64,000 nt of DNA, from contig OZ220708.1 in the NCBI GenBank assembly GCA_965116595.1, positions 2,170,001 to 2,234,000 on the forward strand, given 5' to 3'. The stretch comes from G963663315 sp963668255. GTDB taxonomy: Bacteria; Pseudomonadota; Gammaproteobacteria; Arenicellales; Poriferihabitantaceae. A program made the translations under genes and the position numbers. Under the pieces are notes generated by a model. The model worked only from the letters and a program-made list of their open reading frames with translations. It searched no databases and had not been told where the DNA came from. Below, in pieces: positions 17,783 to 25,810 of this stretch (position 1 is its first letter; every line of letters starts with the position of its first letter).

Positions 17783-19495
17783 ATGAACATGCCATTTCAA
17801 AAAATGATGCTGTTCGCCGCCCTGGGCTTGGTACTGGTCATGATCTGGCAATCCTGGGTTGAATTTCAGACGGAAAGATCAGCAGTTGACGGCCTGACTT
17901 CAGAGCAGGATGCCAGCAGGTCGGATGGCGCCACCCGTACCGACTTGAGTGAGGATGTGCCCGATGCCCCCGAAATTGCAGTCAGTAGTGACAGCGCCGG
18001 TCTGGATGACGTTGTTGATGAAGTGGGTGTGGTTGAAGAAGAGAATGTCAACGATGGCCGGATAATCAATGTAACGACAGACCTGGTCAAAGCACAGATT
18101 GATACCCTGGGTGGAGATCTGATTCGGGTGGAATTACTGAAACACCCAGTCAGTGTGGATACGCCGGAAATTCCATTCGTACTGATGCACAGGGATAATT
18201 CGGGCCTGTTCGTTGCACAAAGCGGTCTGATTGGAAAGGACCGGGAGTATCCCAATCACAATGTAGAGTATTCCGCTTCGCAGTTTGAATATCGGTTGGG
18301 CGATGACCAGAATATGGAGGTGGTATTGACCTGGAGTGCGCCGGATGGGGTGGATTATGAAAAGATATTTCATTTTCAAAAGGACAGGTACCGGATAGAG
18401 GTTGATTTCCGAGTCACTAATAACAGCGACCAGCCCTGGACGGGTTTTGTCTACGGGCAATTGAAACAAACTGAAATTGCCCAGGAAGGATCAATGGGTT
18501 TTCTGGGTCGAATACCCAGTTACAACGGGGCGGCGATTTATACCGAAGAAGACAAGTACGACAAGATCGACTACGGCGAGATTCAGGACGGGCCTTTGAA
18601 CATGACCACTACGGATGGATGGGTGGCGATGTTGCAGCATTACTTTGTGGCCGCCTGGCTGCCAATGGAGTCCGATCACTACCAGTTGTATTCAGGTGTA
18701 AACAACAAGACACCCAATCCCCAGTATCGCATTGGCTACAAGACAACCCAGCCGGTGACAATTCATCCGGGTCAGACCGGGATAATCCCGACTGCGATGT
18801 TTGTCGGCCCGAAAGAACAGGTGCGTCTTGATCGACAGAACAAGAACGGTTTGAAGTTGACGGTGGATTACGGATGGTTGACTCCGATCGCCAATCCCCT
18901 GTTCTGGCTGTTGAGCAAGATATACGGGGTCACCCTGAACTGGGGATGGGCCATTATCCTGCTGACGGTTCTGGTCAAGGCGGTTTTCTACCCTCTTTCG
19001 GCGGCCAGCTACAAGTCGATGGCGAAGATGAAAAAACTTCAGCCGAGAATGGCAACGTTAAAAGAACGATACAGCGACGACAAGCAAAAGTTTCAACAGG
19101 AGATGATGAAACTTTACAAGCAGGAAAAGGTCAATCCGGCAGGCGGTTGTTTACCCGTGCTGGTGCAGATTCCGGTATTTATCGCATTGTACTGGACACT
19201 GCTGGAGAGTGTGGAGTTGCGTCAGGCTAATTTTATGTGGTGGCTGAATGACCTTTCACTGCCGGACCCATACTATGTGCTGCCGGTTATCATGGGCCTT
19301 TCAATGCTGGCCCAGCATTTTCTGAACCCCGCTCCGGTCGATCCGCTCCAGAAAAAAATCATGATGTCGTTGCCTTTCGTGTTTACCATCTTTTTCCTGT
19401 GGTTCCCGGCTGGCCTGGTTCTTTACTGGGTCGTCAATAACCTGCTGTCCATTGCACAGCAATACTACATTACCCGAAAGTTTCAGAGTGCCTGA
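17783..19495 (+). CDS. yidC: Membrane protein insertase YidC/Oxa1
   Basis: A 570-residue gammaproteobacterial-type YidC. TM1 is at about residues 8-24, followed by an acidic linker and the large periplasmic beta-sandwich domain (about 75-350). The conserved insertase core starts at WGWAIILLTVLVKAVFYPL and includes the cytoplasmic hairpin (MAKMKKLQPRM...) and GGCLPVLVQIPVFIALYW. It inserts and folds inner-membrane proteins with or without SecYEG. The ATG at 17783 gives the usual short cytosolic N-terminus. Its last codons overlap the preferred mnmE start. Confidence 0.98.
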   Translation: MNMPFQKMMLFAALGLVLVMIWQSWVEFQTERSAVDGLTSEQDASRSDGATRTDLSEDVPDAPEIAVSSDSAGLDDVVDEVGVVEEENVNDGRIINVTTDLVKAQIDTLGGDLIRVELLKHPVSVDTPEIPFVLMHRDNSGLFVAQSGLIGKDREYPNHNVEYSASQFEYRLGDDQNMEVVLTWSAPDGVDYEKIFHFQKDRYRIEVDFRVTNNSDQPWTGFVYGQLKQTEIAQEGSMGFLGRIPSYNGAAIYTEEDKYDKIDYGEIQDGPLNMTTTDGWVAMLQHYFVAAWLPMESDHYQLYSGVNNKTPNPQYRIGYKTTQPVTIHPGQTGIIPTAMFVGPKEQVRLDRQNKNGLKLTVDYGWLTPIANPLFWLLSKIYGVTLNWGWAIILLTVLVKAVFYPLSAASYKSMAKMKKLQPRMATLKERYSDDKQKFQQEMMKLYKQEKVNPAGGCLPVLVQIPVFIALYWTLLESVELRQANFMWWLNDLSLPDPYYVLPVIMGLSMLAQHFLNPAPVDPLQKKIMMSLPFVFTIFFLWFPAGLVLYWVVNNLLSIAQQYYITRKFQSA

Positions 19496-20876
19496 TTCCG
19501 GTGAGCAATCTGAATCGGAATCCGGACCAGTATCCGACTTTGTAAGGCCGGATACGATTGTCGCCGTCGCGACTCCACCCGGACGTGGAGGGATCAGTAT
19601 TGTTCGCCTGTCCGGCCCGGATGTGATCGATATCGCCATACGGATTATCGGTATGTGTCCTGCACCCCGTCATGCTCACCATGCCGATTTTCTTGACTGC
19701 AACGGTTTGGTTATTGATAACGGGATTGCCTTGTATTTTCCCGCGCCACACAGTTTTACCGGGGAATCAGCGCTCGAATTTCAGGCGCATGGCAGCCCTG
19801 TTGTGATGCAGATGTTATTGCAGAATTGCCTTGCATCGGGTGCAAGGCTGGCTCAACCCGGTGAATTTTCCCAGCGTGCTTTCCTTAACGGGCGCCTGGA
19901 CCTGACTCAGGCAGAGGCGATTGCGGATTTGATTGGCAGCAGTACACAGGCTGCAGCCAGATCAGCGGTCAACTCTCTTCAGGGTGGCTTTTCGAGGCGG
20001 ATCAACGAACTGGTGGAGGAGGTGACTCGACTGCGGATTTTTGTCGAAGCCGCCATTGATTTTCCGGATGAGGAAATAGACTTTCTCGAAGACGGCAAGG
20101 TAGTTGATCAGCTCGAACATCTGTCGTCATTATTTGCTTCGTTGAAACGCTCCGGCAAACAGGGAATGCTGTTGCGGGATGGGCTGAAGGTGGTGTTGAC
20201 GGGTTTGCCGAATGCGGGAAAGTCCAGTCTGCTCAATCAGTTGTGTAATGCCAACAGGGCGATAGTCAGCGACATTCCCGGTACCACACGGGACGTGTTG
20301 GGACAGTTTATCGATATGGATGGACTGCCTGTGGAGATTATCGACACCGCCGGAGTCAGACCGACCACCAGCGAAATTGAAGCGGAAGGCGTTCGCCGGG
20401 CGATACAGCAGCAGAACCGCGCCGGCCTCGTTCTTTTACTTGTTGATGACTCGGAAACTTCTGATCACGAAGCGGATTCTCTTTTGACAGGGCTGGATAC
20501 ATCTGCACCGGTCGTGCTGGTACGGAATAAAATTGATCTGACCGGCCGGCCCGACTCGAAGGCTGAAAACGAGGTGTGTGTTTCGGCGCTCACTGGCGAG
20601 GGTCTCGACAATCTGAAGGAAAAAATCAGGAACATTGCGGGGTTTCGCGATGTTGACGATAGTGATTTTCTGGCCAGGGAAAGACATGTCGATGCGCTTG
20701 ACCGTGCTGAACAGTTCCTGCTCCATGGCCTGGATCAACAGAAAAATTTCCGCGCCGGTGAATTGCTGGCAGACGATTTGACTTCCTGTCAAAAGGCGCT
20801 ATCCGAGATTACAGGTGAAGTCAGCAGTGACGATTTACTCGGAATGATCTTCAGTTCATTTTGTATCGGCAAATGA
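19488..20876 (+). CDS. mnmE: tRNA uridine-5-carboxymethylaminomethyl modification GTPase MnmE
   Basis: From the GTG at 19488 the protein is 462 residues, close to the usual 454. Motifs are the N-terminal TIVAVATPPGRGGISIVRLSGP fold, the G domain with GLPNAGKSSLLN, DIPGTTRD, DTAG and NKID, and the C-terminal FCIGK with the essential cysteine. With MnmG it makes the cmnm5/nm5 group at U34 of several tRNAs. The frame stays open upstream to a TTG at 19452, but that would bury more sequence inside yidC; GTG gives an 8-bp overlap. Unlike the common order, mnmG does not follow directly: two motor-like genes intervene. Confidence 0.96.
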   Translation: MPDSGEQSESESGPVSDFVRPDTIVAVATPPGRGGISIVRLSGPDVIDIAIRIIGMCPAPRHAHHADFLDCNGLVIDNGIALYFPAPHSFTGESALEFQAHGSPVVMQMLLQNCLASGARLAQPGEFSQRAFLNGRLDLTQAEAIADLIGSSTQAAARSAVNSLQGGFSRRINELVEEVTRLRIFVEAAIDFPDEEIDFLEDGKVVDQLEHLSSLFASLKRSGKQGMLLRDGLKVVLTGLPNAGKSSLLNQLCNANRAIVSDIPGTTRDVLGQFIDMDGLPVEIIDTAGVRPTTSEIEAEGVRRAIQQQNRAGLVLLLVDDSETSDHEADSLLTGLDTSAPVVLVRNKIDLTGRPDSKAENEVCVSALTGEGLDNLKEKIRNIAGFRDVDDSDFLARERHVDALDRAEQFLLHGLDQQKNFRAGELLADDLTSCQKALSEITGEVSSDDLLGMIFSSFCIGK

Positions 20877-20950
20877 CAATGCACATTTTCAAACTACAGC
20901 CTGCCGCCGGGCTTTGGTGCTTTCCTCTATATGGAACAAATAATAATCTG

Positions 20951-20966
20951 TATAATTCTGTATAAT
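20951..20966 (+). promoter_or_regulatory. Tandem -10 elements upstream of the motor-like gene pair
   Basis: A 10-bp direct repeat TCTGTATAAT occurs twice in a row (20947-20956 and 20957-20966), giving perfect TATAAT hexamers at 20951-20956 and 20961-20966. The -35 regions are weak. It lies 75 bp ahead of the gene at 21042, so the pair probably has its own promoter rather than depending only on read-through from mnmE. Confidence 0.5.
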
Positions 20967-21041
20967 GCGGAGTTAATACTGCCAGCGCCGCCCACTGAAT
21001 GGACAGGCTGAAACTGATGCGAATGAACCCGGGAAATTAGA

Positions 21042-22073
21042 ATGACTGAAGCCACTCCTCATAACTACACTCGAAATATTCTGCTGCAAATACTGCTTGT
21101 TCTGGTGATTCTGGCATCGGCAGGGTTCTGGCAAAAGGATCTCGTCACACAGATATATTTTCATAATCAGGTCAACGCAGTGGGATGGCTGATCAACGGA
21201 GGCATCCTGCTTCTCTTTGTTTGTGGTCTGCTGGAACTGATCAAACGGTTTCTGGAGTATCGAAACCAGGAGCAGGCGATCAATCGATTCAAGTCCAACG
21301 TCGCCAATAACAGGGAGCCGTTGCAGGGAGTCAACCGCAACCTTATGATATCCGAACGGTTTCTGACCCTTCAGTTACTGAGCCAGCGGCGTGAAGACAT
21401 CAATCAGAGTGCCTTGGCTGCAACCTTGCTGGCTTCTGAATCAAGCCGCAACAGTTTCCTGAAATTCATCCATAATGTACTTATCCTGATCGGTGTGTTC
21501 GGAACTATTGTTTCCCTGTCGATATCGTTGCTGGGCGCGTCTGATCTCCTGCAGAACAGCGGGCAGATCAATATTCTTCCGGGTGGCGACCAGGATAGCG
21601 CGCAAGGCCTGGGCACAATGATTTTTGGCATGTCGACCGCATTGTCCACCACCTTGACTGCCATCCTCGCGTATCTGTTTTTTGGCTATTTTTATATCAA
21701 GCTGACCGATACGCAGACTTTTCTGATCAGCAAGATCGAGGAAGTAACCGCAACCACTTTGATGCCTCATCTTCAACGTGGCCGAAGGGCGGCGGCACTG
21801 GAACAATCGGCGCTGGAATTGTCTGATTTCCAATCCGCCAGTGAATTGATTGAAAAACTCGGGCAATCCCAGGAACAGACGACCCAGACATTGATAGAAC
21901 TGCTTGAATCCCGGCCAGCGGAGGATCAGAGCAATCAGGAAATGCTTGCCCTGATTCGTGAAATGATTGAAGTCCAGAGGACAACGACCAATCAGAACAA
22001 TGAAAGTCTGGGCGAGGTTGTAAGCCTGTTGCAGCGGGGATTCCGGTTGCGCCCCGGTAGCCTGGAACCCTAG
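21042..22073 (+). CDS. MotA/TolQ/ExbB-type proton channel subunit, novel lineage
   Basis: A 343-residue membrane protein with four predicted helices (about 14-30, 47-67, 143-165, 188-215), a 75-residue cytoplasmic loop between helices 2 and 3, and a 125-residue hydrophilic C-terminal tail. The helix-3 segment LILIGVFGTIVSLSI matches the ExbB/TolQ LLGLLGT element (Thr155). Helix 4, GTMIFGMSTALSTTLTA, matches the second conserved Thr-bearing channel helix. Family members form pentamers around a MotB/ExbD-type dimer and couple ion flow to rotation. The gene lies between mnmE and mnmG, 22 bp ahead of its probable partner. The four-helix layout recalls MotA and ZorA rather than three-helix ExbB. 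Its biological job is unknown. Confidence 0.8.
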   Translation: MTEATPHNYTRNILLQILLVLVILASAGFWQKDLVTQIYFHNQVNAVGWLINGGILLLFVCGLLELIKRFLEYRNQEQAINRFKSNVANNREPLQGVNRNLMISERFLTLQLLSQRREDINQSALAATLLASESSRNSFLKFIHNVLILIGVFGTIVSLSISLLGASDLLQNSGQINILPGGDQDSAQGLGTMIFGMSTALSTTLTAILAYLFFGYFYIKLTDTQTFLISKIEEVTATTLMPHLQRGRRAAALEQSALELSDFQSASELIEKLGQSQEQTTQTLIELLESRPAEDQSNQEMLALIREMIEVQRTTTNQNNESLGEVVSLLQRGFRLRPGSLEP

Positions 22074-22095
22074 AACCCTGGCCCCGGACTCCTGA

Positions 22096-23889
22096 ATGCC
22101 GAAAACCAACGGGTTTGTCGATCTTCGGATCGGTCACGGTGCGACAGGCATCGGAGACGAAAGCGTATGGCCGTCCTTTACCGATATCATGACTGTGATC
22201 GTAATGATATTCCTGATGACGCTTGTGGTTATCATGGTGCGTAATTTTGGATTGAGCAGTGAGTTACTGACCAACATCTCGGCCAGGGAGGCTGCAATGC
22301 TGGCCAATCAGGGTCTGACGCAGGAAAAGACCGAGCTCGAAAGCGCGCTGCAAAGCTCAGAAGCCGAACGGTCCTCACTGGCGACATCATTGGCGAGAGC
22401 TCTTGAACGTATTTCTTCGCTTTCCGCCGATCGGCTTGAACTGGAGGCAGATCTGGAGACACTGCTTGCGGCTCGGCAGGCGCTCGAGCAGGCCAACGTG
22501 CAACTGACTGCCGACACGGAAGGTCTGACGCAGCAAAAGACCGAACTCGAAAGCGCGTTACAAAGCACAGAAGCCGAACGGTCCTCACTGACGGAATCCC
22601 TGAAACAGGAACTTGCACGGATTGCCTCGCTTGCCGAGAGTCAGCGCAGGTTACAGGACGAACTGGCACAGTTGATTGTGGTCCGTGATGAGCTTGAACA
22701 GGCTCACTTCGGGGCTTTGCAGCAGATTGCTCAATTGACTGCTGACACAGAGAGCCTGGCACAGCAAAATGTCGATCTTGAAACCGCTTTGCAAAGCACA
22801 GATGCCGAACGTTCTTCGCTGGCGGAATCCCTGCAACAAGCGCATGAACGGATTGCCTCGCTTTCCGAGAGTCAGCTCGGGTTACAGGACGAACTGGCAC
22901 AGTTGATTGCGATCCGGGATGAGTTGAAACAGGCTAATATCAAATTGCAGCAGGCTCACTCCGGGGCCTTGCAGCAGGTTGCGCAACTGACTGCTGATAC
23001 AGAGGATCTGGCACAGCAAAATACCGACCTCGAAACCGCACTGCAAGGCAAGGAAGCCGAACGATCCTTGCTGGAGACATCATTGGCGAGAGCTCTTGAA
23101 CGTATCTCTACGCTTTCAACCGATCAACTTGCACTGCAGGCAGATCTGGAGACACTGCTTGCGGCTCGGCAGGCGCTCGAGCAGGCCAACGTTCAACTGA
23201 CTGCCAATGAACAGTTTTTAACCGGGAATATTGAATCTCTGAGCGATAAGTTATCAGATCTGAAGTTACAGTCTGAAACAGAAATCACTTCCCTGACCAC
23301 TGAAAGAGCAACATTGGAAGAGCAGATCCATATCCTGTCAGTGCAACTCGAACAAGTGAGACGATTGTTGACCCGGTCAGATTTTGAGAATCAATTGTTG
23401 GCTGAAGAAATGGCGCAGGTGGAAAGAATTAATGAAAGTGCAGCGGAACGGTTCAACCGGTTGACCGAAGAGATATTGTCACTTACGGACTTAATCGAAC
23501 AACGCGGGATAGAGATTGCGGCATTGAAAGCGACCGCGAGCGCTTCTGCTCAACAGTATCAGTCTCTGCAGGAAGAGTACGAAACTCTGGGTAAGGAATT
23601 CCACAAATTGATTCGTCCCGCGAGAAGTTCCGCCGGAAGAACAGTGGTTGAGATTTGGGTGGCGAAAGTCGCCGAAAACTGGACGTACAAGATCAAGCGT
23701 CCCGATGATACCGAATCGTCCCAGGTTACCCGAAGCGAACTGGATTCGACTCTGCAGGGCCTGAAAGACGAATTTGGCAAGTCGCTGTATACCAAAATCG
23801 TGGTTCCTGACAATAGTAATCTTTCTTTCAACGAGGCTTGGGGAATTACCTGGGAAATCCTGCGAAAGTATGATTATTATTATCAATGA
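22096..23889 (+). CDS. MotB/ExbD-like motor partner with long heptad-repeat coiled coil
   Basis: A 597-residue protein. The N-terminus is short; one membrane helix lies at about 31-49, preceded by WPSFTDIMTVIVM, with Asp30 where MotB, ExbD and ZorB carry the ion-binding aspartate. Residues about 55-500 form an almost continuous coiled coil, including four related repeats (73-142, 143-219, 220-303, 304-373). The last ~95 residues (505-597) form a small alpha/beta-looking domain whose end (TKIVVPDNSNLSFNEAWGITWEILRKYDYY) resembles the ExbD/TolR periplasmic domain; no OmpA-type peptidoglycan motif is seen. It presumably works with the channel subunit upstream. Function unknown; the C-terminal assignment is tentative. 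Confidence 0.78.
   Translation: MPKTNGFVDLRIGHGATGIGDESVWPSFTDIMTVIVMIFLMTLVVIMVRNFGLSSELLTNISAREAAMLANQGLTQEKTELESALQSSEAERSSLATSLARALERISSLSADRLELEADLETLLAARQALEQANVQLTADTEGLTQQKTELESALQSTEAERSSLTESLKQELARIASLAESQRRLQDELAQLIVVRDELEQAHFGALQQIAQLTADTESLAQQNVDLETALQSTDAERSSLAESLQQAHERIASLSESQLGLQDELAQLIAIRDELKQANIKLQQAHSGALQQVAQLTADTEDLAQQNTDLETALQGKEAERSLLETSLARALERISTLSTDQLALQADLETLLAARQALEQANVQLTANEQFLTGNIESLSDKLSDLKLQSETEITSLTTERATLEEQIHILSVQLEQVRRLLTRSDFENQLLAEEMAQVERINESAAERFNRLTEEILSLTDLIEQRGIEIAALKATASASAQQYQSLQEEYETLGKEFHKLIRPARSSAGRTVVEIWVAKVAENWTYKIKRPDDTESSQVTRSELDSTLQGLKDEFGKSLYTKIVVPDNSNLSFNEAWGITWEILRKYDYYYQ
22312..23214 (+). repeat. Four in-frame coiled-coil repeats of 70, 77, 84 and 70 codons
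   Basis: Units at 22312-22521, 22522-22752, 22753-23004 and 23005-23214 each begin with a G/S/D-L-T/A-Q-Q/E motif and share LE(S/T)ALQ..(E/D)AERS and R-I-(S/A)-(S/T)-L. Lengths differ by exactly 7 or 14 residues, so the heptad register is kept. Units 1 and 4 are nearly identical in DNA over stretches such as 22450-22510 versus 23143-23203, suggesting recent duplication or gene conversion. Confidence 0.85.
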
Positions 23890-23923
23890 TTGCTGATAAG
23901 CAAGTTGATTGAAATCTGTGTCC

Positions 23924-25804
23924 ATGAAGTATCCGGAAAAATTCGGGATAGTGGTGATCGGTGGTGGTCACGCGGGCGTGGAAGCCGCACTGGCTTGTGC
24001 CCGGATGAATTGCCGGACCCTGTTGATTACCCACAATATCGAAACGATCGGGCAAATGTCCTGCAATCCTGCGATAGGAGGAATTGGCAAAGGCCATATC
24101 GTTAAAGAGATCGATGCTCTCGGTGGCATCATGGCCAGGGCGATTGATCAATCAGGTATTCATTTCCGCATACTGAATTCCCGAAAAGGTCCTGCAGTAC
24201 AGGCGACCCGCGCACAGGCGGATCGGGCGCTTTATAAAATCGCGATTCGAAGAGCAATCGAGCATCAACCCGGCCTGACCGTGTTTCAACAATCGGTCGA
24301 TGATCTGATCATACTGGGAGAACGGGTGGCCGGTGTTAAAACCGGATCAGGTATCGAGATTGAAGCGCAGGCGGTGGTGCTGACAGCAGGGACTTTCCTT
24401 AACGGTAAGATCCATGTCGGGATGGATAATTCCAAAGGGGGACGTGCAGGCGACCCGCCGTCCATCGCATTGGCAAACCGGCTGCGGGAACTGCCGTTTC
24501 GCGTTGACCGGCTGAAAACCGGAACCCCGCCGCGTATCGATGGCAAAACCATAGACTACGGGGAACTGGAAAAACAACCGGGTGATCAACCTGTACCCGT
24601 GTTTTCTTTTCTTGGGAGCGCTGGACAGCATCCGGACCAGGTATGCTGCCACATTACGCATACCAATGACCAGACTCACGAAATCATCAGAAATTCCCTG
24701 CACAGATCACCGCTTTACAGTGGCGGGATTGAAGGTACAGGTCCGCGATACTGCCCCTCGGTAGAAGACAAGGTGGTGCGTTTCGGTGACCAGAACAGTC
24801 ACCAGATTTTTATCGAACCTGAGGGACTGAATACCACGGAAGTGTACCCCAACGGAATTTCCACCAGTCTGCCGTTCGATGTGCAACATGCCTTCGTGAG
24901 AACAATAAAAGGCTTCGAAAAGGCCCTGATTACCCGACCGGGATATGCCATCGAATATGATTACTTTGATCCGCGTGGCTTGAACAATTCGCTGGAAACC
25001 AAATCCATCGGTGGATTATTCTTCGCCGGACAGATTAATGGCACTACCGGTTACGAAGAAGCGGCAGGCCAGGGTTTGATTGCAGGCATCAATGCAGCCC
25101 GAATGGTAAAGCAAAAGGAACCCTGGTGCCCGGCCCGCAACGAGGCATATATCGGTGTGATGATCGATGACTTGGTGACACGCGGCACTACCGAACCCTA
25201 TCGGATGTTTACTTCCCGGGCGGAATATCGACTACAGCTCCGGGAAGACAATGCTGACCTGCGATTGACTGAAACAGGTTTTAAGCTGGGAGTGGTGGAT
25301 GATCAGCGCATCTCCGTTTTTAACCTGAAAAGGAATCGCATTGAAAAGGAAAAAGGTCGATTGGAAAAAACCTGGATCCACCCGGATAAAACGGATTCTG
25401 CACGGATTCAGAGGGTTCTTGGTCAGCCTTTGCAAAGGGAAACCAATTTGCTTGATCTGTTGAGGAGACCGGAAACTGACTACAATGGACTGGTCGAACT
25501 CGCTGAACTTGATTCTCCGCTTGAAGATCCGCAAAGTATCCGACAGCTTGAGATCCAGGCGCGGTACAGTGGCTATATTGAGCGCCAGATGATCGAAATC
25601 GAGCGTCAGAAGAACAGTGACAGACTGACAATTCCGCAGTCAGTGGATTATTCCGCGGTCAGGGGACTGTCTACTGAGGTCCAACAGAAACTGACCGAAA
25701 CCCGCCCGCAAACCATCGGGCAGGCCGCTCGCATTCCCGGGGTGACTCCGGCCGCTGTTGCTCTATTGCTTGTACATCTGAAGAGATTCAGACGCGCAGC
25801 CTGA
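23924..25804 (+). CDS. mnmG: tRNA uridine-5-carboxymethylaminomethyl modification enzyme MnmG (GidA)
   Basis: A 626-residue FAD protein, matching the usual ~629. The N-terminal dinucleotide motif is FGIVVIGGGHAGVEAALA, followed by MSCNPAIGGIGKGHIVKEIDALGG and the KTGTPPRIDG signature. The family segment PMFTSRAEYRLQLREDNAD appears here as RMFTSRAEYRLQLR. It partners with MnmE to modify U34 of tRNA using FAD, NADH and methylene-THF. The ATG at 23924 aligns with other MnmG N-termini; an in-frame TTG five codons earlier is less likely. The usual downstream rsmG-parA-parB genes are absent; the TRAP operon is convergent 6 bp away. Confidence 0.97.
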   Translation: MKYPEKFGIVVIGGGHAGVEAALACARMNCRTLLITHNIETIGQMSCNPAIGGIGKGHIVKEIDALGGIMARAIDQSGIHFRILNSRKGPAVQATRAQADRALYKIAIRRAIEHQPGLTVFQQSVDDLIILGERVAGVKTGSGIEIEAQAVVLTAGTFLNGKIHVGMDNSKGGRAGDPPSIALANRLRELPFRVDRLKTGTPPRIDGKTIDYGELEKQPGDQPVPVFSFLGSAGQHPDQVCCHITHTNDQTHEIIRNSLHRSPLYSGGIEGTGPRYCPSVEDKVVRFGDQNSHQIFIEPEGLNTTEVYPNGISTSLPFDVQHAFVRTIKGFEKALITRPGYAIEYDYFDPRGLNNSLETKSIGGLFFAGQINGTTGYEEAAGQGLIAGINAARMVKQKEPWCPARNEAYIGVMIDDLVTRGTTEPYRMFTSRAEYRLQLREDNADLRLTETGFKLGVVDDQRISVFNLKRNRIEKEKGRLEKTWIHPDKTDSARIQRVLGQPLQRETNLLDLLRRPETDYNGLVELAELDSPLEDPQSIRQLEIQARYSGYIERQMIEIERQKNSDRLTIPQSVDYSAVRGLSTEVQQKLTETRPQTIGQAARIPGVTPAAVALLLVHLKRFRRAA

Positions 25805-25810
25805 CCGGGA

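Noticed and set aside
21042..23889. A Zorya anti-phage system
   Set aside because: The channel pair recalls ZorA/ZorB, but no ZorC, ZorD or ZorE-like gene is nearby, the long tail is on the other subunit, and the genes lie inside a housekeeping tRNA-modification locus.
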